A stretch of DNA of 64,000 bases from Grimontia celer (GCF_900055185.1 NZ_FIZX01000006.1:102825-166824); one strand, 5' to 3'; shown: positions 9,352 to 19,743, numbered from the stretch's first letter. Program-made: numbers and translations. Notes: generated by a model not told the origin, from the sequence alone.

Positions 9352-9776
9352 AAGAGAAATCTCCGTGACAGTTAAATGTCAGATTTGTGTCAATGAAAGA
9401 ATCTGGCGCGGATATTAGGTACGAAATATTTCACTAATATGACAGTTTTAAGGCGGTGCATTAGCCATTGATAAGAAAGGGTGTAAACACTTTGTGCTAT
9501 GTGCACTTATTTCCATAAAAAACATAGAGATAAGTGGTATTTATAAGGGGTGGAATCGCAGTATAAAAAATAGGCACTTGAACCGTTTGAAGGCTTGATG
9601 CAGGCTGGATTGGGTACGTTTATTACAGAGTCGCCGATTTTCGTTGCGAAAAAAGTAACAATTTTGATTGGATACTTCGGAAATTTCGATGTTTAATCTC
9701 CGAAGAACCGATTTTTCTTTATCGATGATCGGCGCCTAGACTAGTAGAGATTAACTAATTTAACGGAGTGCTTTTA
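9352..9776. promoter_or_regulatory. nptA-nhaA divergent spacer with inverted repeats in the nhaA leader
   Basis: A 425-base gap without a coding frame. The part next to nhaA holds two nested dyads. CTTCGGA (9675-9681) pairs with TCCGAAG (9699-9705) over 17 bases. CCGAT (9708-9712) pairs with ATCGG (9727-9731), where a short T run sits in the loop. These could be an operator for NhaR, encoded downstream, or a folded RNA leader. A GGAG site at 9765-9768 fixes the nhaA start. No promoter was placed with confidence. Confidence 0.45.
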
Positions 9777-10967
9777 ATGACTGATGCGATTCGTCAGTTT
9801 ATGAAGATGGAATCAGCTGGTGGTTTAGTGCTGATCGTTGCTGCGATTCTGGCGATTATTATTGCCAACTCGCCTTTGCAGCCACTGTATGACAGCGTGC
9901 TTCATAGCTACATAGCTGGTTTGTCTGTTGCACATTGGATCAATGACGGCCTTATGGCCATCTTCTTCTTACTGATTGGACTTGAGGTTAAAAGGGAGCT
10001 GATTGAAGGCGCTCTGAATACCAAAGAGAAAGCGATCTTCCCTGCTATTGCTGCTGTGGGTGGTATGGTTGCCCCGGCAATGGTTTATCTGGCGTTTAAT
10101 GCCGGCGATCCTGTAACACAAGCGGGTTGGGCAATCCCAGCTGCGACTGACATTGCCTTCGCACTGGGTGTGATGGCGCTGCTTGGTAAACGCGTTCCGT
10201 TAGCACTGAAAGTCTTCCTGCTTGCGTTGGCGATTATCGATGACCTTGGCGTTATTGTGATCATTGCGCTGTTCTACAGTAGTGATTTGTCTGTGACTGC
10301 TCTTACTGTTGCTTTCCTTGCTACGGCAGCACTTTTCCTAATGAATGCCAAAGGAGTGACCGCGACCAAGTGGTATTTGTTAGTCGGTGCCATTCTTTGG
10401 GTCAGCGTTCTGAAGTCTGGTGTGCACGCGACGCTGGCTGGCGTAGTGTTGGGCTTTGTCATTCCACTTGAAGGTGGAAAAGACGGCAAGTCCCCGCTCA
10501 AAGAGCTGGAGCACGCCATTCACCCTTATGCTGCGTTCCTCATACTGCCTATCTTTGCGTTTGCAAATGCAGGTGTATCGCTGGAAGGTGTATCAATGGA
10601 AAGCCTGACTAACACGCTTCCATTGGGTATCGCGCTAGGTCTATTGGTGGGTAAGCCTTTGGGTATTTTTACTTTGAGCTGGGCGTCAGTAAAACTGGGT
10701 ATTGCACGCTTACCTGAAAACGTGGACTTTAAGCAAATTTTTGCCGTGTCTTTGTTGTGTGGTATCGGCTTCACCATGTCCATCTTCATTTCGTCGCTGG
10801 CGTTTGTAGGTGTGGATGAAAGCTACATTACCTTCTCACGACTGGGCATTCTTATTGGTTCAACTATCTCGGCTGTGGCAGGTTACGCCCTGCTAAATGC
10901 TGTATTGCCGAAATCGAGTGAGGTGGAGGAAGATAGCGATGAGAAGAAAATTAGCATTGATTATTAG
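9777..10967 (+). CDS. nhaA: Na+/H+ antiporter NhaA
   Basis: NhaA exports Na+ (or Li+) in exchange for protons, protecting against salt and alkaline stress. The protein has 396 residues from the ATG at 9777; an in-frame GTG at 9768 lies inside the ribosome site and is rejected. About twelve membrane helices are expected. Ion-binding Asp155 and Asp156 lie in [16 protein letters not shown], and Asp125 in ATDIAFALG, equivalent to D163, D164 and D133 of E. coli. The C-terminal tail is acidic ([12 protein letters not shown]). The gene is followed by a small secreted-protein gene that overlaps it, then by the regulator gene nhaR. Confidence 0.97.
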   Translation: MTDAIRQFMKMESAGGLVLIVAAILAIIIANSPLQPLYDSVLHSYIAGLSVAHWINDGLMAIFFLLIGLEVKRELIEGALNTKEKAIFPAIAAVGGMVAPAMVYLAFNAGDPVTQAGWAIPAATDIAFALGVMALLGKRVPLALKVFLLALAIIDDLGVIVIIALFYSSDLSVTALTVAFLATAALFLMNAKGVTATKWYLLVGAILWVSVLKSGVHATLAGVVLGFVIPLEGGKDGKSPLKELEHAIHPYAAFLILPIFAFANAGVSLEGVSMESLTNTLPLGIALGLLVGKPLGIFTLSWASVKLGIARLPENVDFKQIFAVSLLCGIGFTMSIFISSLAFVGVDESYITFSRLGILIGSTISAVAGYALLNAVLPKSSEVEEDSDEKKISIDY

Positions 10968-11208
10968 TGTTGCTCTTTTCGCAGCACCAGTACTGGCGAC
11001 GGATAAGTACTCACACTGTTTTGATGATAGTTCGACAGACGTGTGCAAGGCTTTCCTTGCTGGGCTGGAAACAACCCAACCTGAGGTTGTTGAGAAAGCA
11101 TCACTAACAACAACACCAAGCGTCAATAAAGACACCCTATTAGGCAGAGCGCTGGAACAGCGTGCAGGAGGTCGTTACAAGACCTCCACCATTGCCAAAA
11201 AAGGATAG
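10939..11208 (+). CDS. Small exported protein of unknown function overlapping nhaA
   Basis: An 89-residue frame starting at the ATG at 10939, 29 bases inside the end of nhaA, behind a GGAGGAAG site that also lies within nhaA. The first 20 residues form a clean Sec signal peptide (basic MRRK, hydrophobic core, APVLA cleavage site). The mature part of about 69 residues has two cysteines (SHCFDD and DVCKAF), which could form a disulfide, and a basic C-terminus. I do not recognise a family. The overlap implies translational coupling with nhaA. A hairpin terminator follows, so nhaA and this gene form one unit separate from nhaR. Confidence 0.7.
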   Translation: MRRKLALIISVALFAAPVLATDKYSHCFDDSSTDVCKAFLAGLETTQPEVVEKASLTTTPSVNKDTLLGRALEQRAGGRYKTSTIAKKG

Positions 11209-11221
11209 GCTACCATTTCAA

Positions 11222-11256
11222 AACGCCAGCCGCGGATAACGCGTCTGGCGTTTTTT
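11222..11256 (+). terminator. Terminator between the nhaA unit and nhaR
   Basis: AACGCCAG (11222-11229) pairs with CTGGCGTT (11245-11252), followed by a T run. A CCGCG/CGCG inner pairing is possible. Confidence 0.9.
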
Positions 11257-11268
11257 CGTTGAGAACAC

Positions 11269-12156
11269 ATGTCACACTTAAACTACAACCACCTCTATTA
11301 CTTCTGGATGGTCTGTAAGCAAGGTTCAGTGTCCAAGGCAGCTGATGCCCTGTTCCTGACGCCACAGACGGTTACAGGGCAGATCAGAGCGCTTGAAGAG
11401 CGCCTTAAAGGCAAATTGACCAAGCGTGTAGGAAGAAATATCGAACCAACAGAGCTCGGGCAGCTAGTTTTCAAGTACGCTGACAAGATGTTTGGGCTGA
11501 GTTATGAAATGCTCGATATCGTGAATTACAGCCAGCGAGAGCACCAGTTGTTCGATGTTGGTGTCGCGGACGCACTTTCGAAAAGCCTTGTTAGCCGTGT
11601 TCTACTGAAAGCTTTGCCGGAAGATGATGGTATTCACCTTCGCTGCTTCGAGTCGACCCATGAACTTTTGCTTGAGCAGCTCAGTCAGCACAAATTAGAT
11701 ATGATTCTGTCAGATTGCCCTGTGGATTCAACACAAAGCCCCGGTCTTTTCAGTGTGAAAATAGGCGAGAGCATGATGAGTTTCTTCTGTTCAGGAGATA
11801 CCTCCAAGAAGCGTTTTCCTGCTGTCATTGAAGAGCATAAGCTGCTTATTCCAAGCACACGTACTGCCATGGGGCGCAAGCTAATGCATTGGTTTGATAG
11901 CCAGGGCATCACGCCTACCATTCTGGGAGAGTTTGATGATGCGGCATTGATGAAAGCATTTGGATCGAATCACAAAGCCATGTTTGTTGCCCCGACATTT
12001 TACTCTTCAGATGTGCTGGAGCTTCCCAATGTTATGGAAGTGGCAAAAGTGGAAGCGCTGAAAGAAGAGTACTATGTCATTTTTGCGGAACGAATGATTC
12101 AGCACCCTGCAGTAAAACGCATATGTGAAGCCGATTTCAGCAAATTGTTTCACTAA
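11269..12156 (+). CDS. nhaR: LysR-family activator NhaR
   Basis: NhaR activates nhaA in response to Na+. The 295-residue protein has a typical N-terminal winged helix-turn-helix (about 5-64, [27 protein letters not shown]) and a C-terminal effector domain. It is strongly similar to E. coli NhaR through [35 protein letters not shown] and [13 protein letters not shown]. The start ATG lies only 13 bases after the preceding terminator's T run, with no clear Shine-Dalgarno site. The linkage to nhaA supports the specific name. Confidence 0.95.
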   Translation: MSHLNYNHLYYFWMVCKQGSVSKAADALFLTPQTVTGQIRALEERLKGKLTKRVGRNIEPTELGQLVFKYADKMFGLSYEMLDIVNYSQREHQLFDVGVADALSKSLVSRVLLKALPEDDGIHLRCFESTHELLLEQLSQHKLDMILSDCPVDSTQSPGLFSVKIGESMMSFFCSGDTSKKRFPAVIEEHKLLIPSTRTAMGRKLMHWFDSQGITPTILGEFDDAALMKAFGSNHKAMFVAPTFYSSDVLELPNVMEVAKVEALKEEYYVIFAERMIQHPAVKRICEADFSKLFH

Positions 12157-12272
12157 GTCTCAACATCTTTATAGCATTCTTAAGCGCGGACCATTGTTAC
12201 TGCCCTGAACAGTGTTAAACTTAAGTCAAACACAAACAAACCTTTAGACGTATTTTTTAGCAGGCAGTAAGT

Positions 12273-12569
12273 ATGGAATTAAAACAGATGCAAGAAGCTG
12301 GGCCTAAGGCCGTGCAGTTGCTTAAAGCAATGGCTAATGAGCGCAGACTCTTCATACTGTGTTATCTGCTGGAAGGGGAAATGTCGGTTGGCACGCTGAG
12401 TGAGAAGCTAGAACTCAGTCAGTCTGCATTATCTCAACACCTAGCCTGGTTGAGACGGGATGGCTTGGTGGCGACAAGAAAAGAAGCGCAGACAGTCTAC
12501 TATTCGCTGAAAAGTGTAGAAGTGCAAACCATCATGACAACACTACACCAGTTGTATTGCAGTAAATAA
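12273..12569 (+). CDS. hlyU: ArsR/SmtB-family regulator HlyU
   Basis: A 98-residue winged helix-turn-helix protein; the recognition helix is in LSQSALSQHLAWLRRDGLV and the beta wing in TRKEAQTVYYSL. Vibrio HlyU relieves H-NS silencing of haemolysin and RTX toxin genes. The metal-binding cysteines of ArsR are absent, but Cys30 and Cys96 are kept. Their 66-residue spacing equals that of the redox-active Cys38/Cys104 pair of V. cholerae HlyU. The position between nhaR and rpsT is the usual Vibrio one. Whether it acts on the RTX adhesin cluster at 54-64 kb cannot be told. Confidence 0.92.
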   Translation: MELKQMQEAGPKAVQLLKAMANERRLFILCYLLEGEMSVGTLSEKLELSQSALSQHLAWLRRDGLVATRKEAQTVYYSLKSVEVQTIMTTLHQLYCSK

Positions 12570-12584
12570 AAATTAGAACAAATA

Positions 12585-12613
12585 AAAAAACCGGCCATGA
12601 GCCGGTTTTTTTA
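12585..12613. terminator. Bidirectional terminator between hlyU and rpsT
   Basis: AACCGGC (12589-12595) pairs with GCCGGTT (12601-12607). An A run precedes it and a T run follows, so it serves both convergent genes. Confidence 0.92.
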
Positions 12614-12631
12614 TTTCAAATCGGAGCGCTA

Positions 12632-12892
12632 TTACAGAGCTTTGATTTGAGCAGCCAGAGCAGCTTTATGACGAGCAGCCTTGTTCTTGTGGATCAGGCC
12701 TTTAGTAGCCATGCGGTCCAAGATAGGTTGCGCTTCAGCATATGCTTTAGTAGCCGCTTCTTTATCGCCTGCTGCAATAGCTGCGATAGTTTTTTTCAGG
12801 TAAGTGCGCATCATTGAGCGACGGCTTGCGTTGTGCTGGCGACGCTTCTCAGATTGGATTGCACGCTTCTTAGCAGATTTGATATTCGCCAA
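12632..12892 (-). CDS. rpsT: 30S ribosomal protein S20
   Basis: Ribosomal protein S20, 86 residues, very rich in Lys, Arg and Ala ([33 protein letters not shown]). It binds 16S rRNA early in 30S assembly. The start is a TTG at 12892 with a GGGAG site eight bases upstream; the E. coli gene also uses a weak UUG start, which is part of its autoregulation. Longer in-frame starts upstream would add residues absent from the family. It is transcribed away from murJ and ends at the shared terminator with hlyU. Confidence 0.97.
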   Translation of the reverse strand: MANIKSAKKRAIQSEKRRQHNASRRSMMRTYLKKTIAAIAAGDKEAATKAYAEAQPILDRMATKGLIHKNKAARHKAALAAQIKAL

Positions 12893-12939
12893 GGGTCTAA
12901 CTCCCAAATCTTATATTCGGTGACAATTTAAGGCCGAGG

Positions 12940-12968
12940 AATATGCCTCGTTTTACCCGAGTTGTCAA
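12940..12968 (-). promoter_or_regulatory. Sigma-70 promoter of rpsT
   Basis: On the minus strand TTGACA (12968-12963) is a consensus -35 element, separated by exactly 17 bases from CATATT (12945-12940). Transcription would start about 40 bases before the TTG codon. Confidence 0.75.
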
Positions 12969-13188
12969 TTCATTTGTGCAAATATCCGCCGCACTCACCT
13001 TAGGATTGGCGTGCTGCGAACATCGCGGTTAATATGGCGGCAGATTCTACCAGCATTCTTTACTTGAAGTAAGCCTTTTATCTGTGCTTTTCGTGCTATT
13101 CAAGGTGCCTCCTTTCTTTTTATAACTACAGGGGGCTCGGGCGACAGGCAGGCAGGTTTACTTCCTTTTGCTTTTTAAGGGGATATAG

Positions 13189-14748
13189 GTGTCAAAGCGA
13201 TTACTTCGCTCCGGATTGATTGTCAGTTCGATGACCATGGTTTCGCGTGTGATGGGTCTCGTGCGTGATGTGGTTATCGCGAATTTAATGGGGGCAGGCG
13301 CTGCAGCAGATGTTTTCTTCTTTGCTAATAAAATCCCCAATTTCCTGAGACGCCTTTTTGCAGAGGGGGCTTTTTCGCAGGCATTTGTTCCGGTGTTGGC
13401 CGAATACCAAGCCAGTGACGATAAAACCAAAACTCGCGAGTTGATTGCCTATGTGTCGGGCACACTGGGTCTGTTGGTAACGATAGTCACCTTGATCGGG
13501 GTGATTGCCTCACCCGTTATCACGGCATTGTTCGGGATGGGGTGGTTCCTCGATTGGGTAAACGATGGCCCTTCTGCCCACAAATTTGAATTGGCCTCTC
13601 TGATCCTCAAGATCACCTTTCCATATCTTTGGTTTATCACTTTTGTGGCGCTGGCTGGCTCGATTCTCAATACCTTGGGTCGTTTTGCAGTTTCGTCTTT
13701 CACACCGGTGTTTCTGAACATTGCGATGATTTCAGCGGCGATTTGGATTTCACCAAATATGGAACAGCCTGAGATTGGTCTGGGTATTGGTGTATTTCTG
13801 GGGGGGCTTATTCAGTTTGGTTTCCAAATCCCGTTCCTCTATCGCGAAGGGATGCTGGTTCGTCCTAAATGGGGCTGGTCGCATCCGGGTGTGGTTAAAA
13901 TTCGCACTCTAATGATTCCTGCATTGTTTGGGGTTTCTGTTAGCCAGATTAACCTCTTGCTTGATACCTTTATTGCGAGTTTCCTGGCAACAGGTTCTAT
14001 CAGTTGGCTTTACTACTCAGATCGCCTGCTGGAATTTCCATTGGGTTTGTTTGGGATTGCTATTGCGACAGTAATTCTTCCTGCGCTTTCCAAAAAACAT
14101 GTGGAGCAATCTTCAGGACATTTTGCGTCGACCATGGATTGGGGCGTGCGCATGGTGCTGCTGCTTGGCGTTCCAGCTATGGTCGGTATGATTGTGCTAG
14201 CGAAACCAATGCTGATGGTCCTCTTTATGCGCGGGGAATTTGGCGCTGACGATGTGAATGCGGCAGCGATGTCACTTATCGCTTATTCATCAGGACTGCT
14301 TAACTTTATGTTGATAAAGGTGTTGGCGCCTGGTTACTACGCCCGTCAGGACACAAAAACACCAGTGCGCTATGGCATTATCGCCATGGCAAGCAACATG
14401 GGCTTTAATTTAATTTTTGCCTATTTCTACGGCTACGTAGGCTTGGCGATTGCTACTGCGCTCTCAGCGCTAGTCAATGCAGGCTTGCTATACCGTGGCC
14501 TTCACAAGCAGCAGGTTTACCGCGTCAGCAAAGATACTGTGGTGTTTACTTTGCGTCTTGTCGTTGGTGTGGTGCTGATGGGCGCGGTGGTTTATCACTT
14601 TATGCCGGTATTTGACCAGTGGTTGGTGATGGATTTGTGGCAACGGGTCTATACGCTGACCGGCTTAATTGCTTCGGGCGCAATCACTTACGTAGTCTCG
14701 CTGGTGATTTTGGGTTTGCGACCGCATCAACTTCGCGCTGAAGGCTGA
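13189..14748 (+). CDS. murJ: Lipid II flippase MurJ
   Basis: MurJ (MviN) flips the peptidoglycan precursor lipid II across the inner membrane. The 519-residue protein has about fourteen membrane segments of the MOP exporter superfamily. The family N-terminus is plain (SRVMGLVRDVVIANLMGAGAAADVFF and FLRRLFAEGAFSQAFVPVL), with the functionally important arginines and charged residues of the central cavity. The start is GTG behind AAGGGG. The order rpsT(-)-murJ-ribF-ileS-lspA is conserved in Vibrio and E. coli relatives. Confidence 0.97.
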   Translation: MSKRLLRSGLIVSSMTMVSRVMGLVRDVVIANLMGAGAAADVFFFANKIPNFLRRLFAEGAFSQAFVPVLAEYQASDDKTKTRELIAYVSGTLGLLVTIVTLIGVIASPVITALFGMGWFLDWVNDGPSAHKFELASLILKITFPYLWFITFVALAGSILNTLGRFAVSSFTPVFLNIAMISAAIWISPNMEQPEIGLGIGVFLGGLIQFGFQIPFLYREGMLVRPKWGWSHPGVVKIRTLMIPALFGVSVSQINLLLDTFIASFLATGSISWLYYSDRLLEFPLGLFGIAIATVILPALSKKHVEQSSGHFASTMDWGVRMVLLLGVPAMVGMIVLAKPMLMVLFMRGEFGADDVNAAAMSLIAYSSGLLNFMLIKVLAPGYYARQDTKTPVRYGIIAMASNMGFNLIFAYFYGYVGLAIATALSALVNAGLLYRGLHKQQVYRVSKDTVVFTLRLVVGVVLMGAVVYHFMPVFDQWLVMDLWQRVYTLTGLIASGAITYVVSLVILGLRPHQLRAEG

Positions 14749-14809
14749 TTGCAGCTTCTGATTAGTATATAATCCGTCGGTTTTTTAAGGGGAAAGCTGT
14801 TTTACCGCT

Positions 14810-15751
14810 ATGGAATTAATTCGGGGTATCCATAACATCCGCGATAGACATCGTGGCTGCGTGCTAACAATCGGTAACTTTGACGGTGTCCATCTCGGTC
14901 ATCAGGAAGTGCTGCGCCGCGTGGTGGAAAAAGCACGCGAACTTGGTTTGCCTTCAACGGTAATGCTGTTTGAACCTCAGCCACGGGAGCTTTTTTCGGG
15001 AGAAAATGCCCCGGCAAGACTTACCCGACTTCGAGATAAGTACGTTCAACTGGCCAAACTGGGTGTTGAGCGTCTTGTCATGGTCAACTTCAACGTCAAA
15101 TTCGCCTCTATCACGCCGCATGACTTCGTTCATCGCTTGTTGGCTGAACAATTGGGTGTTAAGTTTCTCGTGGTTGGTGATGATTTTCGCTTTGGCGCTA
15201 AGCGTCAGGGCGATTTTTGTTATCTGCAAAACGAAGCCAAAACCGTTGGTTTTGAAGTGGTAAGCACTGACAGTTTTACTGTTTCAGAACAACGTGTCAG
15301 CAGCACTGCGATTCGTAATGAATTGGCTGCGGGACATCAAGCTGAAGCAGAATCCATGCTTGGTCGCCCTTATAGCATTAGCGGTCGCGTTTCCCATGGT
15401 AAAAAGTTAGGTCGAACCATCGGCTTCCCGACGGCAAATGTTCCGCTCAAGCGTCGTGTATCTCCTGTTTCTGGTGTGTATGTGGTGCGAGTTGGTGGAA
15501 TTGAAGAAGAACAATGGCTGGGTGGTGTAGCGAATGTCGGTACACGGCCTACTGTCAACGGTGTGCGCCAACAACTGGAAGTACACCTTTTTGACCTGGA
15601 GAGTGATCTCTATGGTCTTCAAATCGAAGTGCAGCTTTTACATAAACTGCGTGACGAGATGAAATTTGGCTCGCTCGATGAGTTGAAAGCCCAAATCGGA
15701 ATTGATGCCCAGACAGCGCGTGCGTGGCTGGCTGAGCATGATGAGAAATAA
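14810..15751 (+). CDS. ribF: Bifunctional riboflavin kinase/FMN adenylyltransferase RibF
   Basis: RibF phosphorylates riboflavin to FMN and then adenylylates FMN to FAD. In the 313-residue protein the N-terminal nucleotidyltransferase domain has GNFDGVHLGH at 22-31 and VGDDFRFG. A C-terminal flavokinase domain begins about residue 185 with the GRVSHGKKLGRTIGFPTANV region and the SGVYVV strand. The gene opens the ribF-ileS-lspA-fkpB-ispH run and is 33 bases before ileS. A TATAAT hexamer lies in the 61-base gap after murJ, though no good -35 is placed. Confidence 0.97.
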   Translation: MELIRGIHNIRDRHRGCVLTIGNFDGVHLGHQEVLRRVVEKARELGLPSTVMLFEPQPRELFSGENAPARLTRLRDKYVQLAKLGVERLVMVNFNVKFASITPHDFVHRLLAEQLGVKFLVVGDDFRFGAKRQGDFCYLQNEAKTVGFEVVSTDSFTVSEQRVSSTAIRNELAAGHQAEAESMLGRPYSISGRVSHGKKLGRTIGFPTANVPLKRRVSPVSGVYVVRVGGIEEEQWLGGVANVGTRPTVNGVRQQLEVHLFDLESDLYGLQIEVQLLHKLRDEMKFGSLDELKAQIGIDAQTARAWLAEHDEK

Positions 15752-15784
15752 TGTCTAAACGTCCATATACGGAATGAACAATCA

Positions 15785-18613
15785 ATGAGTGACTTTAAAG
15801 ATACCTTAAACCTGCCGGAAACTGGGTTTCCGATGCGAGGTAATCTTGCACAGCGCGAGCCACAGATGCTCAAGCGCTGGTATGACGAAGATCTTTACGG
15901 TGAAATCCGTAAAGCGAAGAAAGGCAAAAAATCTTTCATTTTGCATGACGGCCCTCCGTATGCGAACGGCAACATTCACATTGGTCACTCCGTAAACAAA
16001 ATTCTTAAAGACATTATTATTAAGTCCAAAACCCTTTCGGACTTCGACGCACCTTACGTACCAGGTTGGGACTGTCACGGCCTGCCTATTGAACTGATGG
16101 TTGAAAAGAAAGTCGGCAAGCCAGGACAGAAAGTGTCTGCTGCTGAATTCCGTCAGAAGTGTCGTGAGTATGCTGCGAAGCAGGTTGAAGGCCAGAAGGC
16201 AGACTTCAAACGTCTGGGCGTGTTGGGTGAGTGGGACAAACCATACCTGACCATGGACTTTGACACCGAAGCAAACATCATCCGTGCACTGGGTAAAATC
16301 GCGGGTAATGGTCACCTGCATAAAGGTTTTAAACCTGTTCACTGGTGTACTGACTGTGGTTCTGCACTGGCAGAAGCTGAAGTCGAGTATTACAACAAAG
16401 TTTCTCCTTCAATCGATGTCATGTTCGGTGCTGTCGACGAAGCAGCAGTGCTGTCTAAGTTCAACCTGAACGAAGGTCATGCAGGTCAAGGTGATGTGTC
16501 TATCGTTATCTGGACCACCACGCCTTGGACTCTGCCAGCGAACCGTGCAGTCGCGGTTTCTGATGCGCTGGAATACGTGCTGGTTCAAGTGGAAGGTGAA
16601 AAGCCACGTCGTCTGATCATGGCAGCAGAGCTTGCAAAAGATGTGATGGATCGTGCCGGTATCGAGCACTTCCACAATCTGGGCTTCTGTAAAGGTGATG
16701 CGCTGGAACTGCTGCGCTTTAACCACCCATTCTACAGCTTCGATGTTCCTGTGATCTTGGGCGATCACGTGACGACTGAATCAGGTACCGGTGTTGTACA
16801 CACTGCACCTGGTCACGGTCAGGAAGATTTCGCGGTTGGTCAAAAGTACAACCTTGAAGTGGCTAACCCAGTAGGTAGCAACGGTGTTTACTTGCCAGAC
16901 ACAGAGCTGTTTGCAGGTCAGCACGTATTGAAAGCGAACGATAACGTGGTTGAAGTGCTGAAAGAGCACGGTGCACTGCTGCATCACCACGCTTACGAGC
17001 ACAGCTACCCGCATTGCTGGCGCCACAAAACACCAATTATCTTCCGTGCAACGCCACAGTGGTTTATCTCTATGGAGAAAGCGGGTCTGCGCGCAAAAGC
17101 ACTGGAAGAAATCAAAAACGTACAGTGGATCCCTGAGTGGGGCCAGAATCGTATTGAGTCAATGGTAGAAGGTCGTCCTGACTGGTGTATTTCACGTCAG
17201 CGTACTTGGGGTGTGCCAATTGCCCTGTTCGTTCACAAAGAAACGGCAGAGCTTCACCCGAACACCGTTGAGCTGATTGAGCAAGTGGCTCAGAAAGTTG
17301 AGCAGTCTGGCATTCAGGCATGGTGGGATCTAGACGCTGAAGAACTGCTTGGCGCAGAAGCGGCAAACTACGAGAAAGTGCTGGATACTCTGGACGTATG
17401 GTTCGACTCAGGTGCAACGCACTATGCAGTGGTTAATCAGCGCGAAGAGTTTGCAGGCCATGAAGCAGATATGTATCTGGAAGGTTCAGACCAACACCGC
17501 GGTTGGTTCCAGTCTTCCCTGATGACCTCTGTAGCGATCAAGAATCATGCTCCTTATAAACAGGTTCTGACGCACGGCTTCACTGTTGACGGCCAAGGCC
17601 GCAAGATGTCGAAGTCTATCGGTAATGTGGTTTCACCTCAGGACGTGATGAACAAGTTGGGTGGCGACATCCTGCGTCTGTGGGTGGCATCGACTGACTA
17701 CACCGGTGAGATGACAGTTTCTGACGAAATCCTGAAGCGAAGCGCAGACGCATACCGTCGTATCCGAAACACTGCGCGCTTCTTGCTGGCGAACCTGAAC
17801 GGCTTCAACCCTGAAACTGACATGGTTGCAGCGGAAGATCTGGTGGTTGCAGACCGCTGGGCAGTGGGCAAAGCACTGGAAGCTCAGGAAGAGATCGTGA
17901 AAGCGTTTGAAGAGTGTAACTTCCACGCTGTTACGCAACGTCTGATGCAGTTCTGTTCGGTTGAGATGGGTTCATTCTATCTGGACATCATTAAAGACCG
18001 TCAGTACACCGCGAAAGCAGGTGGTCACGCACACCGCAGCTGTCAAACCGCGCTGTTCCATATCGTGGAAGCACTGGTTCGCTGGATGGCGCCAATCATG
18101 TCGTTCACCGCAGATGAAATCTGGAACGAGATGCCAGGCAACCGTAACAAGTTCGTCTTTACCGAAGTATGGTATGACGGTCTGTTCGGTCTGGGTGAAG
18201 ACGAACAACTGAACAACGCATTCTGGGCTGAACTGCTTCGCGTGCGTGGTGCGGTGAACAAGGTTCTGGAAGCTGCACGTAACGAGAAAACTATCGGTGG
18301 TTCTCTGGAAGCGGAAGTGACGCTTTACGCGAAACCTGAGTTTGCAGCTAAGCTGCAGGCAATGGGCGATGAACTGCGCTTCGTTCTGCTGACTTCAAAA
18401 GCTGAAGTCGTCGCCACTGATGCAGCACCAGATGCGGCAGTAATCACTGATGTGGAAGGTCTGTCTGTTGCGGTAGCTAAGTCTGACGCAGAGAAGTGCG
18501 ATCGTTGCTGGCACCATGTTGCGGATGTTGGCACTATCGAAGGTCATGAAGCGATTTGTGGCCGTTGTGTGAGCAACATCGATGGCGAAGGCGAAAAGCG
18601 CCAGTTCGCATAA
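15785..18613 (+). CDS. ileS: Isoleucyl-tRNA synthetase
   Basis: Class I aminoacyl-tRNA synthetase charging tRNA-Ile. The 942-residue protein carries the HIGH motif at 65-68 and KMSKS at 607-611. The editing (CP1) domain between them has [13 protein letters not shown] and [16 protein letters not shown]. The C-terminal zinc site is CDRCWHH...CGRC. It is the bacterial type close to E. coli IleS (938 residues). Codon use is strongly biased, as expected of a highly expressed gene. lspA starts 26 bases downstream. Confidence 0.98.
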   Translation: MSDFKDTLNLPETGFPMRGNLAQREPQMLKRWYDEDLYGEIRKAKKGKKSFILHDGPPYANGNIHIGHSVNKILKDIIIKSKTLSDFDAPYVPGWDCHGLPIELMVEKKVGKPGQKVSAAEFRQKCREYAAKQVEGQKADFKRLGVLGEWDKPYLTMDFDTEANIIRALGKIAGNGHLHKGFKPVHWCTDCGSALAEAEVEYYNKVSPSIDVMFGAVDEAAVLSKFNLNEGHAGQGDVSIVIWTTTPWTLPANRAVAVSDALEYVLVQVEGEKPRRLIMAAELAKDVMDRAGIEHFHNLGFCKGDALELLRFNHPFYSFDVPVILGDHVTTESGTGVVHTAPGHGQEDFAVGQKYNLEVANPVGSNGVYLPDTELFAGQHVLKANDNVVEVLKEHGALLHHHAYEHSYPHCWRHKTPIIFRATPQWFISMEKAGLRAKALEEIKNVQWIPEWGQNRIESMVEGRPDWCISRQRTWGVPIALFVHKETAELHPNTVELIEQVAQKVEQSGIQAWWDLDAEELLGAEAANYEKVLDTLDVWFDSGATHYAVVNQREEFAGHEADMYLEGSDQHRGWFQSSLMTSVAIKNHAPYKQVLTHGFTVDGQGRKMSKSIGNVVSPQDVMNKLGGDILRLWVASTDYTGEMTVSDEILKRSADAYRRIRNTARFLLANLNGFNPETDMVAAEDLVVADRWAVGKALEAQEEIVKAFEECNFHAVTQRLMQFCSVEMGSFYLDIIKDRQYTAKAGGHAHRSCQTALFHIVEALVRWMAPIMSFTADEIWNEMPGNRNKFVFTEVWYDGLFGLGEDEQLNNAFWAELLRVRGAVNKVLEAARNEKTIGGSLEAEVTLYAKPEFAAKLQAMGDELRFVLLTSKAEVVATDAAPDAAVITDVEGLSVAVAKSDAEKCDRCWHHVADVGTIEGHEAICGRCVSNIDGEGEKRQFA

Positions 18614-18639
18614 CAGGCTCGATACGATAGGAAAGCTGG

Positions 18640-19152
18640 ATGAAAGATCTGACAGCGAAACAATCAGGACTGCGCTGGCTATGGCTAGCGCTTCTGGTCT
18701 TCGTTCTGGATATCGGCAGCAAGTTGCTGGTGATGAATACCATGGGTTATGGTTGGTCGAACCGCATTGAGATATTGCCATTCTTTAACCTGCTCTATGT
18801 TCATAACTATGGTGCTGCGTTTAGCTTTTTGAGCGATGCTGGTGGTTGGCAACGTTGGTTCTTCGCGGCGATAGCATTGGGCGTATCGGGAATGCTGGTT
18901 TACTGGATGCGTTCAACGCCTGCCAGCAACCGAATCCTGAATATTGCCTACGCGCTGGTTATTGGTGGCGCTATCGGAAACCTGTTTGACCGCCTTGTGC
19001 ATGGCTATGTGGTGGACTTCCTTGATTTCTATATCGGGAACAATCACTGGCCAGCGTTCAATTTTGCGGACACTGCGATAGTCATTGGCGCTGGACTCAT
19101 TGTGCTGGAAAGCATCATCGCATCAAAAAAGCCTCAGGCTGAAGCCGAGTAG
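18640..19152 (+). CDS. lspA: Lipoprotein signal peptidase LspA
   Basis: Signal peptidase II cleaves the signal peptide of diacylglyceryl-modified prolipoproteins in the inner membrane. The 170-residue protein has four membrane helices. Its aspartyl-protease dyad is Asp126 (in the [18 protein letters not shown] motif) and Asp144 (FNFADTAI). The product works after Lgt, encoded at 6.3 kb. The gene sits directly downstream of ileS as in most Proteobacteria and ends in a short acidic tail. Confidence 0.97.
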   Translation: MKDLTAKQSGLRWLWLALLVFVLDIGSKLLVMNTMGYGWSNRIEILPFFNLLYVHNYGAAFSFLSDAGGWQRWFFAAIALGVSGMLVYWMRSTPASNRILNIAYALVIGGAIGNLFDRLVHGYVVDFLDFYIGNNHWPAFNFADTAIVIGAGLIVLESIIASKKPQAEAE

Positions 19153-19170
19153 AACCTATCGCGCTTCGAA

Positions 19171-19209
19171 AATAAAAATTGGCGCTGACTGCTCTGCGGT
19201 CGGCGCCAA
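19171..19209 (-). terminator. Minus-strand-oriented hairpin with T run between lspA and fkpB
   Basis: TTGGCGC (19179-19185) pairs with GCGCCAA (19203-19209) and the helix continues inward for four more pairs. Read on the minus strand, it is followed by TTTTTATTTT, an ideal intrinsic terminator, yet no minus-strand gene is near. On the plus strand there is no T run, so it should not stop the operon. Confidence 0.6.
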
Positions 19210-19300
19210 GTCGTATAAAAACCTTGATAACCCAATTGAAAATGGGGACTTAGGGGCTGTTGCTTTTGGTAAATTGCCCGCCAACAAAGGAAGTGAGCTA

Positions 19301-19732
19301 ATGGCGCAAATTATTGCAAACAGTGAAGTCATCATGCACTTCACCATCAAACTTGAAGACGGCTCAGTAGCAGACAGCACCAAAACTTCAGGTAAACCTG
19401 CGAAGCTGGTGATGGGGGATGGCAGTCTGACAGAGAACTTTGAAAAGTGTCTGCTGGGCTTAACAGAAGGAGAGTCGGCTAGCTTCACACTGGAGCCTGA
19501 AGATGCTTTTGGTCAGCCAAATCCAGACAACGTTCAGCACATGGACCGCAGCTTGTTTGCTGGTGATGCACCAGCTGAAGAGGGCACTATCATTGCCTTT
19601 TCTGGCCCAGGCGGCCAGGAGATCCCGGGTCTGATTACGGAAGTGGCAGGCGAATCTGTGACGGTGGACTTCAATCACCCATTGGCGGGACATCGTGTTA
19701 TCTTTGACGTTGAAATTGTCAGTGTTGCTTAA
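19301..19732 (+). CDS. fkpB: FKBP-type peptidyl-prolyl isomerase FkpB (SlpA)
   Basis: A 143-residue cytosolic FKBP of the SlyD/SlpA type, combining prolyl isomerase and chaperone parts. Visible landmarks are [18 protein letters not shown], the [25 protein letters not shown] region, and the inserted-flap segment around PGLITEV. The last strand is [21 protein letters not shown]. The ATG at 19301 has an AAGGAAG site; an upstream in-frame ATG inside lspA is rejected. There is no His-rich metal tail as in SlyD. It is located between lspA and ispH, the standard order. Confidence 0.94.
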   Translation: MAQIIANSEVIMHFTIKLEDGSVADSTKTSGKPAKLVMGDGSLTENFEKCLLGLTEGESASFTLEPEDAFGQPNPDNVQHMDRSLFAGDAPAEEGTIIAFSGPGGQEIPGLITEVAGESVTVDFNHPLAGHRVIFDVEIVSVA

Positions 19733-19743
19733 AAGGCTATCCC

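Noticed and set aside
15806..16342. 178-codon frame antisense to ileS
   Set aside because: Shadow of a strongly codon-biased gene; composition rich in Phe, Val and Thr and no ribosome site.
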